Positions 1 to 5,189 of a DNA stretch of 6,428 nt are shown piece by piece (position 1 is the first letter of the stretch; every line of letters begins with the position of its first letter). A program made the translations under genes and the position numbers. Under the pieces are notes generated by a model. It was not told the DNA's origin and did no database searches. It worked only from the letters and a program-made list of their open reading frames with translations. Source of the stretch: RGIG3872 sp045660245 (lineage in GTDB: Bacteria > Bacillota > Clostridia > Christensenellales > UBA1242). The stretch covers positions 1-6,428 of the forward strand of contig JAZRDJ010000084.1 of NCBI GenBank assembly GCA_045660245.1, written 5' to 3'.

Positions 1-2
1 CG

Positions 3-245
3 AGAGAAAGATATCATTGTCTTCTCTCAAAACTCGACAAAACGACACTCGTGTCAGAACAATTCACTCCTTGGTGCATGCAAAAACGCAATGATTTCAT
101 GCTTTCTCACTGCTCACACGTGATTGCTGGTTTTTCAGGCAAGACATCTGGTGGCACTTTTTCAACTCTTGAAAAAGCGAAAAAACTCGGCAAAACCATT
201 CAAGTGATTTCCACAACCCACCAAAATGAAAATGTGCTGAATTGA
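3..245 (+). CDS. SLOG/DUF1273 (YpsA-like) family protein, C-terminal part, truncated by window edge
   Basis: The reading frame is open from the left edge to TGA at 243-245, so this is the 3' end of a longer gene; the GTG at 51 is unlikely to be the true start because the family-like sequence begins upstream of it. The visible 80 residues contain FTPWCMQKRNDFML, then VIAGFSG, SGGTFSTLEKAKKLGK and a closing IQVI strand. This order (PWCxxKRNxxM, a hydrophobic strand, GGT, an A-x-K-x-GK helix, then a final strand) is what I recall of DUF1273/YpsA-type SLOG Rossmann-like proteins, a superfamily related to DprA and to nucleotide-sensing proteins. The exact cellular role of this branch is not established from sequence. 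It converges on the HEPN-like gene. A distant DprA-like or lysine-decarboxylase-like SLOG member is the alternative. Confidence 0.7.
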   Translation, partial: RERYHCLLSKLDKTTLVSEQFTPWCMQKRNDFMLSHCSHVIAGFSGKTSGGTFSTLEKAKKLGKTIQVISTTHQNENVLN

Positions 246-281
246 CAAAAAATCAACCACCAAAAAATAATTTCTGACAAC

Positions 282-313
282 AAAAAACGCCAAGGATATA
301 TTATCCCTTGACG
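282..313 (-). terminator. Intrinsic terminator of the HEPN-like gene (distal)
   Basis: Read on the minus strand, a stem CGTCAAGG(G)ATA / TATCCTTGGCG folds with a 3-nt loop, one bulged G and one U-G pair, and is followed directly by six T (plus A at 282-287). It lies about 40 nt beyond the stop codon of the minus-strand gene. On the plus strand the U-G pair becomes a C/A mismatch and no T-run follows, so it should act mainly on minus-strand transcription. Confidence 0.7.
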
Positions 314-319
314 CCAAAT

Positions 320-340
320 AAAAAACACAATTTTGTGTTA
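320..340 (-). terminator. AT-rich hairpin with T-run, proximal terminator of the HEPN-like gene
   Basis: AACACAA (324-330) and TTGTGTT (333-339) form a perfect inverted repeat. On the minus strand it runs straight into a T-rich tract. It is weaker (AT-rich, tight loop) than the hairpin at 282-313; together they form a tandem terminator for the same gene. Confidence 0.5.
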
Positions 341-349
341 CAACTTTGA

Positions 350-1864
350 TTACATTTTTATTTCATCTTTTGTGGCTTCTTTTTTGCCCTCATTCACACA
401 TTCCTCGAGCACAAACCCAGCATAATCCATGAGTTTTTTTGTGTCAAGTTCCGCAAAGAACGACACCTCACCTTTCTTTTTGTCTGTGATCATGTAGTTG
501 GCTCCTGACTTGACTGCTCTTGTTGGGTGAACGACAGAATTTCGCATATGACTCAAAAAATTCTTGACGTCATTGTCCCAAATCACGGCATCTTCACCAA
601 AGACACTCTCAATTGGTTTTTCGAGCACCTTTTCAGGTATTCCGTACTTTTCAATTGCATAATTAAAGCAGAAATTCATATATGATCTTTCAACAAATTC
701 CTGAACCTCGTCGAGAACATAAGGTACTGCTGTCGCCATGAAATTTTTTGCAAAACCACCTTGCGACTTGCTCTTCAATGTTCGCATCATCATGTATGTG
801 AAGAAATAAGGGTAGAAATTTTTGTTCCTGTCATCAACACGGATCGACATCACTTGCGTGATGGCTTTTTTTCGTTCATCAACAGACATTTTTTCAATCT
901 CAGTTGAAAAGAGATAGTCCGTGACAGCGCTCAAAAATTCACTTGATTTGTGAACGTGAAAAAACACATCGAGTTCTTCTGCTTCCACAACGTCAAATCC
1001 GAGATAAGATATCAAATCCAAAACCCTTTTTTGATCGGCTTTAGTCATGTTGTGATCAACATTCATTTCATATTCAACAGCAATCTGCAAGATCCTCAAA
1101 CGCCCAATGAGTGGCATTTTGAGTCCGCCTTCAATCTTTCTCCTCACATTGTCCAAAAATTCTTTTGTTTCTTTTTTGAGTTTGATTTTTGGTTTTTCAG
1201 CAAGATCAAAATTGTTTTTGACAACAACGGAAAACGCACTGTCAAAAGGATATTTTCCGAGCAAATTGATTCTGTGCACGGCAGACTCGTGATTTGAGTT
1301 TTCCGCAAGCCCCCAAATGCTTTCTGGGAGGCCAGCAAAAAATTTCATCGGCATGTCCACCACAAAAGATCCTCGATATTGACATAGTTCAATTTGTTGC
1401 TTTTCAAAATCATACTCATACTTTGAGTGAGCAATACCATTCCTCATGTGCTTCAAAAATTTGACATCAAACCTCGGATCAACTGATCCCCAATTCTTGA
1501 CCTTCACGACTTCGTCAAAAGCCTTTGTGTCATTCACAAACTCAAAATCCCTGTCGTCTGTGCCATTTGTGACGGCCTCAAACACCATGTCCCAGTCCTG
1601 CGAAAAACAGCAGACACTCATCGGAAACACCATGTTCATGATATCCTCGTCAGAAATCTTTGCCCCAAACTCAAAAAGTTCACCAATTGATTGCCTCATG
1701 AGCCTGCGCAAGAAAAACGCCCTTGACTCATGAGTGTCACACCCCTCATACATTTCAAGGAACTTGTCATTGTCAATGGCTTCAATGTTTTTGTTTGCAC
1801 TTTCAAGCGCATGGATCAACCCCGCAAGTTTTTGCCCGAGATCAAGCACCTTTTCATGGCTCAT
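350..1864 (-). CDS. Uncharacterised protein with two HEPN-like RNxxxH motifs
   Basis: This encodes 504 residues, soluble and without signal peptide or membrane segment. I do not recognise the full-length family. Two segments resemble each other: DVKFLKHMRNGIAH (motif Arg141-Asn142...His146, bases 1427-1444) and DVKNFLSHMRNSVVHP (Arg441-Asn442...His446, bases 527-544). Each is followed by a short beta-like stretch and a helix, as in HEPN domains of the kind with FLxHxRNxxxH. RNxxxH is the catalytic signature of HEPN ribonucleases, but many HEPN domains are non-catalytic, so activity is inference. The middle third (about residues 235-400) is helical and lysine-rich with no motif I know. The start chosen is ATG at 1864, because AGGAG (1871-1875) sits 6 nt upstream and a consensus promoter (1920-1948) lies inside the longer reading frame that would begin at 1972. 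It is monocistronic, with its own promoter and two terminators. Confidence 0.75.
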   Translation of the reverse strand: MSHEKVLDLGQKLAGLIHALESANKNIEAIDNDKFLEMYEGCDTHESRAFFLRRLMRQSIGELFEFGAKISDEDIMNMVFPMSVCCFSQDWDMVFEAVTNGTDDRDFEFVNDTKAFDEVVKVKNWGSVDPRFDVKFLKHMRNGIAHSKYEYDFEKQQIELCQYRGSFVVDMPMKFFAGLPESIWGLAENSNHESAVHRINLLGKYPFDSAFSVVVKNNFDLAEKPKIKLKKETKEFLDNVRRKIEGGLKMPLIGRLRILQIAVEYEMNVDHNMTKADQKRVLDLISYLGFDVVEAEELDVFFHVHKSSEFLSAVTDYLFSTEIEKMSVDERKKAITQVMSIRVDDRNKNFYPYFFTYMMMRTLKSKSQGGFAKNFMATAVPYVLDEVQEFVERSYMNFCFNYAIEKYGIPEKVLEKPIESVFGEDAVIWDNDVKNFLSHMRNSVVHPTRAVKSGANYMITDKKKGEVSFFAELDTKKLMDYAGFVLEECVNEGKKEATKDEIKM

Positions 1865-1919
1865 AATTTTCTCCTCACAAAAAAACTCAAATCGCTTCAG
1901 ATTTTGTTCTAGTGATGTT

Positions 1920-1948
1920 ATTATATCACAACACAAATATTTTTTCAA
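1920..1948 (-). promoter_or_regulatory. SigA-type promoter of the HEPN-like gene
   Basis: On the minus strand TTGAAA (1943-1948) and TATAAT (1920-1925) are separated by exactly 17 nt. TGTGA directly precedes the -10, giving the TRTGn extended -10 seen in Gram-positive promoters. Transcription should start near 1912-1914, leaving a leader of about 50 nt before the ATG at 1864. Confidence 0.8.
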
Positions 1949-2044
1949 CCACAAAAAGAACAACAATGACACTGCCTTTTACCTCATTTCCCCAATTGCC
2001 ATATTTTTGTTTCAAAAACCAAAGTTCATTTCCTCACACCACAA

Positions 2045-2070
2045 CAAAAAAGCAGGGATAAACCCTGCTT
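2045..2070 (-). terminator. Terminator hairpin bounding repeat copy A
   Basis: AGCAGGG (2051-2057) pairs with CCCTGCT (2063-2069) around a 5-nt loop. On the minus strand it is followed by six T (A at 2046-2051). It would end a minus-strand transcript of repeat copy A. On the plus strand only TTTG follows, so it is directional. Confidence 0.65.
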
Positions 2071-2266
2071 TGTCTTTTGACATGCAAAATTATCTTTCAC
2101 GTACAAAAGCGTTTGCTCTTTCAATCAAAAAAGAGACTACGCAATCTCTCCGCGAGATTGCTGAACTCTGAGTACTTCAACCATATTCATCACATTTGAC
2201 TTTTCTTGAGTTCTTTTTACACATTACCCTGTCCTTGTTTCACACGAGTTTTTCCTCGCACAACAA

Positions 2267-2292
2267 CAAAAAAGCAGGGATAAACCCTGCTT
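2267..2292 (-). terminator. Terminator hairpin between repeat copies A and B
   Basis: Same hairpin as in copy A (2273-2279 with 2285-2291) and the same minus-strand T-run. It would end a minus-strand transcript of copy B, or read-through from the tRNA. Confidence 0.65.
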
Positions 2293-2488
2293 TGTCTTTT
2301 GACATGCAAAATTATCTTTCACGTACAAAACTGCTTGCTTTTTTAATCAGAAAAGAGACTACGCAATCTCTCCGCGAGATTTCTGAACTCTGAGTACTTC
2401 AACCATATTCCTCACATTTGACTTTTCTTGAGTTCTTCTGACACATTGCCCTGTCCTTGTTTCACACGAGTTTTTCCTCGCACAACAA

Positions 2489-2514
2489 CAAAAAAGCAGG
2501 GATAACCCTGCTTT
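2489..2514 (-). terminator. Intrinsic terminator of tRNA-Leu
   Basis: AGCAGGG (2495-2501) and CCCTGCT (2506-2512) with a 4-nt loop are followed on the minus strand by TTTTTTGTTG. It begins a few nucleotides after the encoded CCA. It is the same hairpin that recurs at 222-bp intervals in the repeats, with one A fewer in the loop. Confidence 0.85.
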
Positions 2515-2518
2515 GTTG

Positions 2519-2604
2519 TGGTGCGAGGAAAGAGACTTGAACTCTCACTGCTGTTAACAACTCGCCCCTTAAACGAGCGCGTCTGCCGATTCCGCCATCC
2601 TCGC
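2519..2604 (-). tRNA. tRNA-Leu (anticodon AAG by stem geometry), CCA encoded
   Basis: The acceptor stem GCGAGGA / TCCTCGC is perfect over seven pairs, with discriminator A (2522) and genomically encoded CCA (2519-2521). A D-arm GGCGGAATCGGCAGACGC, a long class II variable arm and a T-arm GAGAG-TTCAAGT-CTCTT follow the leucine tRNA pattern. The anticodon stem CTCGT (2573-2577) with GCGAG (2561-2565), closed by a U-G pair, leaves loop TTAAGGG. This puts AAG at 2568-2570. Reading the loop one base earlier would give TAA but breaks the stem. An A at position 34 of tRNA-Leu is uncommon in bacteria. It has its own promoter and terminator, and lies directly next to the 222-bp repeats. Confidence 0.93.
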
Positions 2605-2650
2605 AAATATTCAATTGTCAAAACAGTGAACAACTGCTTGACACTTGCCT

Positions 2651-2680
2651 ATTATATACCAACACCATCACATTTGTAAA
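2651..2680 (-). promoter_or_regulatory. Promoter of tRNA-Leu
   Basis: Minus-strand TTTACA (2675-2680) and TATAAT (2651-2656) are separated by 18 nt. Predicted start is near 2644, giving a 5' leader of about 40 nt ahead of the mature tRNA end at 2604. No clear intrinsic terminator separates it from the upstream ASCH gene, so read-through from that gene could add to expression. Confidence 0.75.
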
Positions 2681-2718
2681 GTGGTTTTGACAAATTTTTC
2701 AAAATTTTTGATTATTCT

Positions 2719-3072
2719 TTATTTGATGATCTCAATTTCGATTGCAACCATGCCGTTTTTGTCGATATCCTCCTGCTTGTAAAACGCAAGATAAATATCT
2801 TCAATCTTGTCCACTGTGAGAGTTTTTGAAAAACCGAGTTTTTCCTTGCCGAGCGACTCAATTGTTTCTCTCACACTTGGGAAATAATACATGTGAACAA
2901 TGTTCGCCTTGAACCTCTTTTTTTCATCACTTCTTGCCACAAACTCAAGGATATTCCCCACTTCATATTTTCTTCGCTTTGCATCATTGACCCTGAGTTC
3001 AATCGTCTTTGTGCCTTCAAGGATTTTGTCAAAATATTCGTCATTCAAATGCAATTCAAAAATGTTTTCCAT
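2719..3072 (-). CDS. ASCH domain-containing protein (PUA-like fold)
   Basis: This is a 117-residue, single-domain protein. Residues 13-44 carry the ASCH hallmark: YFDKILEGTKTIELRVND, then KRR and VGNILEF, matching the family pattern of an IxxGxKTxExR loop, a short basic turn and a G-(D/N)-x-I-x-F strand. The rest forms strands ending EIEIIK. ASCH domains are PUA-like beta-barrels thought to bind RNA or nucleotides, and some members cleave or modify nucleosides; nothing here fixes the substrate. The size is typical of stand-alone bacterial ASCH proteins. The start at 3072 is supported by GGGAG about 8 nt upstream. It is transcribed divergently from the four-paralogue operon and sits upstream of tRNA-Leu on the same strand. 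Confidence 0.85.
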   Translation of the reverse strand: MENIFELHLNDEYFDKILEGTKTIELRVNDAKRRKYEVGNILEFVARSDEKKRFKANIVHMYYFPSVRETIESLGKEKLGFSKTLTVDKIEDIYLAFYKQEDIDKNGMVAIEIEIIK

Positions 3073-3105
3073 GCTTTGTCTCCCAAATTTGTTGTTTCAT
3101 GATAT

Positions 3106-3134
3106 ATTATAATCACATTTGACTGAATTGTAAA
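3106..3134 (-). promoter_or_regulatory. Promoter of the ASCH gene
   Basis: Minus-strand TTTACA (3129-3134) and TATAAT (3106-3111) are 17 nt apart, with TGTG two bases before the -10. The spacer contains CAAATGTGA, which recurs in the tRNA promoter and in both 222-bp repeats. The leader is about 30 nt. Confidence 0.8.
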
Positions 3135-3188
3135 CTTTTTTGCCATGAAAACCCGCTGAAATTTTCTTTGTGAAATTTTGAATACCTG

Positions 3189-3217
3189 TTGAAAAGTAAA
3201 ATTTTATAGTATATAAT
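3189..3217 (+). promoter_or_regulatory. Promoter of the four-paralogue operon
   Basis: TTGAAA (3189-3194) and TATAAT (3212-3217) have a 17-nt spacer, close to consensus. The region just upstream holds a 9-bp direct repeat TGAAATTTT (3157-3165 and 3171-3179) that could be an UP-like element or operator half-sites. The predicted start near 3224 leaves a leader of about 40 nt before the ATG at 3263. Confidence 0.8.
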
Positions 3218-3262
3218 AATACTACAAATTAAATATTTTTTGAGAAAAGGAGACTTATTTTT

Positions 3263-3868
3263 ATGTACAAAAGGAAACTTACAGGCAATGAACTTGCCAC
3301 AATCGAACTTTTGGGACTTGATCCAGACTTTGCCGTTGTGGCACGTGACAAAAACGGAAAGTATTTTGTGATTGACCTCACCGAGGACGAGGATGAAGAA
3401 TATCCATACAGAGTCACAATGCACAAACCAGTTTATCACTTTGATGGCAAAAAAGAGAGCGTGCCAAAACAACTTGTTGGCGCGGTTGAATTTGACATTC
3501 AAGAAACACAAGATGGCATCAGAACCATCATTGTGAGCAGCGAACGAGTGTTGCCTGACGCATTTACAAGAGATTGCATTTACAAATATATTGAGGGCTA
3601 TGCTTACAACTTGAATCAAGAATACAAGAAAATCGCAAACGAGCCAGTCATTGATCTCATTTTGATCAAAGGCACCAACACAGATGGAAAGAAAAATGGA
3701 TTTGTGCCATACTCAAATCTTGGTTATGAATCTGCATTCCACTATAATCAATCATGTGCAGTGAAACGCGAAGATGCATTCCAAGAACGCAAGTTCAACA
3801 ATTCATTCTCTGAACTCTATGACCAGTTCGAGAAAATCATTCCAACAAATATGAGTGAAAGGGAATAA
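3263..3868 (+). CDS. Paralogue 1 of four, GNAT-like fold suspected, function unknown
   Basis: This encodes 201 residues, first gene of the operon, with AAAGGAG 9-10 nt before the ATG. I do not recognise a named family. It shares a layout with the next three genes: an N-terminal helix ending LLGLDP (16-21), two strands around GKYFVIDL (32-39), a central KPVYHFDG (55-62), a strand VEFDIQ (75-80), a long helix (about 98-120), strand VIDLILIK (129-136), then a turn and NLGYES (152-157), and a C-terminal helix SELYDQF (183-189) ending in SERE. The late strand, N-containing turn, LGYE and final strand recall the C-terminal half of GNAT acyltransferases. The Q/R-x-x-G-x-G/A acyl-CoA loop is not visible, so catalysis is doubtful. 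It has an unusually acidic run, TEDEDEE, at 40-46. Confidence 0.85.
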   Translation: MYKRKLTGNELATIELLGLDPDFAVVARDKNGKYFVIDLTEDEDEEYPYRVTMHKPVYHFDGKKESVPKQLVGAVEFDIQETQDGIRTIIVSSERVLPDAFTRDCIYKYIEGYAYNLNQEYKKIANEPVIDLILIKGTNTDGKKNGFVPYSNLGYESAFHYNQSCAVKREDAFQERKFNNSFSELYDQFEKIIPTNMSERE

Positions 3869-3876
3869 TCTCCCTT
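3857..3876 (+). promoter_or_regulatory. Intercistronic stem-loop between paralogues 1 and 2
   Basis: AAGGGA (3859-3864) pairs with TCCCTT (3871-3876) across the stop codon of paralogue 1. No T-run follows, so it is not a terminator. It occludes the purine-rich stretch GAAAGGGA, which in paralogue 3 is the equivalent place where the next gene's ribosome site lies. It could be an RNA processing or stability element, but this is inference. Confidence 0.4.
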
Positions 3877-3886
3877 CTCTCAAAAA

Positions 3887-4543
3887 ATGGAGTTTTACAA
3901 ATTTTTTATTATGAAAAACGATCATGACGAATATTTCGCAAGATGCCTTGGGATCAACCCAAAGACAACCTTCTTGCTTCCAACGACCATATCACTCGGT
4001 TTCATGTCAGAGAACACAATCTCTGAGATCTTGGACAACTTGCGAAATCGCACAATCATCACAAACGCAATTGCATTTGCCCCTTTCTCAAAAAGGAAAC
4101 ACGGAATGCTCCGTGCGCGCACTCTCATTGCCAAAAGACACAAATTTTTGAAAAAACCAAAAGAGCAAAGCGTGTCCGACCTGCATTACACCATTGATTA
4201 CAGTGGCACAGAACCAGTCATCAACATTCAATCGATGTATTTCTCTAACTCACAACTCGAAAACTACATGATGCAAGCACTCGAGAACGTTGCAGTTTCA
4301 AGAGGAATCAAGACAATAACTGCAGATCTCGACATCATGTATTCAGACAATCTGCAAAAATTTGGTTTTTCCCATGACCACTCAACGGAGTACGTTCCCG
4401 GCAAAGCGCACATGAAAAAACAAAACCCAACCCGCCACGAGTTCGACACAAACTACAAAAAAATGTTTTGCCAACTCACTGGCAGAAAATATGTTGACAC
4501 TGATGCCATGAACAAATTCAGCAGTGAAAATCAGGAAAAATAA
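3887..4543 (+). CDS. Paralogue 2 of four, most divergent member, GNAT-like fold suspected
   Basis: This encodes 218 residues. It aligns with its neighbours through an N-terminal helix ending CLGINP (20-25), LHYTIDY (99-105), a helix LENYMMQALENVAVSRG (124-140), strand IKTITADL (141-148), then N155-LQKFGF (to 161) and a basic tail region FDTNYKKMF (186-194) ending SSENQEK. The helix, strand, N and KFGF order is the most GNAT-like of the four. The central FGG found in paralogues 3 and 4 is replaced by a basic insert KKPKEQS (about 89-95). The start is uncertain: no ribosome site precedes ATG 3887, and ATG 3911 has only GGAG 18 nt upstream. Translation may depend on coupling to paralogue 1, whose stop is 18 nt away. 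Confidence 0.8.
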   Translation: MEFYKFFIMKNDHDEYFARCLGINPKTTFLLPTTISLGFMSENTISEILDNLRNRTIITNAIAFAPFSKRKHGMLRARTLIAKRHKFLKKPKEQSVSDLHYTIDYSGTEPVINIQSMYFSNSQLENYMMQALENVAVSRGIKTITADLDIMYSDNLQKFGFSHDHSTEYVPGKAHMKKQNPTRHEFDTNYKKMFCQLTGRKYVDTDAMNKFSSENQEK

Positions 4544-4578
4544 GACAAAAAACACACAAACATCAAAAAGGAAAAATT

Positions 4579-5184
4579 ATGATCTTACACGCACCCACAG
4601 AACAAGAAAAATTCATCGCAAAGAAACTGGATTTTGAGCCTCACACCAGCACAACAGTCAATATTGATGGAACAATCATATTGCTCGAGGATCTGCGCCT
4701 CAAGTCCGCACAAGGACACATCAAGTCAAATCGTGAAAGACCAACAACAATAATTGCGCGTGTCCCAACCCTCTCAATTTTTGGCGGTCTGTCCAATCAA
4801 AAAATTGCATCAATGCAATATTCAATAACGAGAGACAATTACATGAAGATCAGCCCATCAAAAGGCTTCATTGAGCCCGAACTCTTTAGTGCAATGCTCA
4901 AATACGCCGAGACAATCGCCTGGTCAAACGACATCAACGGCATGGTTTTTTCTTCCGACTTGAATTATTTGAACTCTGCAGTTGCAAAAGAGTTGTACAA
5001 ACTTGATTATCACACTGGAACAATGCTAGAAGATGTGTTTGAAACCGAAGTTCAAATCATCAAACACAGAGTCACACCAACATTGTTCAAAAGCGATTTT
5101 GTTGAACTCTACAAACAAGCCGGTGGCAGAATGACAAAAAAGATCAAAAATTTAAAAAATGAAGAAAGTTCAGAAAGGAGTTAA
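4579..5184 (+). CDS. Paralogue 3 of four, GNAT-like fold suspected, function unknown
   Basis: This encodes 201 residues, with AAAAGGA 6-7 nt before the ATG. It is clearly homologous to paralogue 4: VPTLSIFGG (62-70) against MPEIGKFGG, QYSITRD (80-86) against TYTVNRD, a helix with YAETIAW (109-115) against HVETLAA, and N132-to-LYKLDY (139-144) against N121-to-KKLGYE with identical spacing. The C-terminal helix VELYKQ (175-180) matches SELYDQ and RALYEQ of paralogues 1 and 4. A lysine-rich stretch (187-193) precedes the SSERS ending. No acyl-CoA binding loop of GNAT enzymes is evident. The last codons (TCA GAA AGG AGT TAA) double as the ribosome site of paralogue 4, so the two genes are translationally linked. 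Confidence 0.87.
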   Translation: MILHAPTEQEKFIAKKLDFEPHTSTTVNIDGTIILLEDLRLKSAQGHIKSNRERPTTIIARVPTLSIFGGLSNQKIASMQYSITRDNYMKISPSKGFIEPELFSAMLKYAETIAWSNDINGMVFSSDLNYLNSAVAKELYKLDYHTGTMLEDVFETEVQIIKHRVTPTLFKSDFVELYKQAGGRMTKKIKNLKNEESSERS

Positions 5185-5189
5185 AAATT

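Larger units (their letters stand above)
2030..2515. repeat. Tandem 222-bp direct repeat, two full copies plus a partial third
   Basis: Copy A is 2051-2272 and copy B 2273-2494. The hairpin AGCAGGG...CCCTGCT starts at 2051, 2273 and 2495, so the period is exactly 222. I count 11 differences between A and B (about 95% identity), six of them crowded into about 20 bases (2112-2133 against 2334-2355). The third copy breaks off just after its hairpin, at the tRNA-Leu 3' end. Left homology extends a little beyond the hairpin, to about 2030. A plus-strand open frame through both copies (ending SLREIAEL / SLREISEL) is not convincing, since nearly all differences change amino acids and no ribosome site precedes it. 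The units fill most of the 1973-2518 gap and may encode minus-strand RNA. Confidence 0.9.

Noticed and set aside
1865..1972. 36-codon N-terminal extension of the HEPN-like protein to an ATG at 1972
   Set aside because: A consensus promoter (TTGAAA-17-TATAAT, 1920-1948) lies inside it and ATG 1864 has a well-spaced AGGAG; the extension would be upstream of the transcription start.
2077..2112. Plus-strand promoter starting TTGACA in each repeat unit
   Set aside because: The best -10 (TACAAA) is 19 nt away and poor, and nothing on the plus strand downstream looks like a gene.
1734..2393. Plus-strand open frames ending SLREIAEL (to 2171) and SLREISEL (to 2393)
   Set aside because: The first overlaps the HEPN-like gene antisense. 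No ribosome site precedes the internal ATGs, and almost every difference between the copies is non-synonymous, so there is no sign of selection on a peptide.
2137..2406. Minus-strand 15-codon frame in each repeat unit (MVEVLRVQ-Q/K-SRGEIA; 2137-2184 and 2359-2406)
   Set aside because: Only copy B has a GAGG near the ATG and its spacing is too short; the length is compatible with chance. Conservation is explained by overall 95% identity.
2030..2515. CRISPR array associated with the two-HEPN protein
   Set aside because: Only two units of 222 bp that are 95% identical throughout; there are no short repeats with unique spacers and no Cas genes.
2412..2633. 73-codon minus-strand frame
   Set aside because: It runs through the tRNA-Leu gene and its terminator; a typical spurious frame over a tRNA.
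3113..3619. 168-codon minus-strand frame
   Set aside because: Antisense to paralogue 1 and its promoter, no ribosome site, low-quality composition; paralogue 1 has promoter, ribosome site and homologues next to it.
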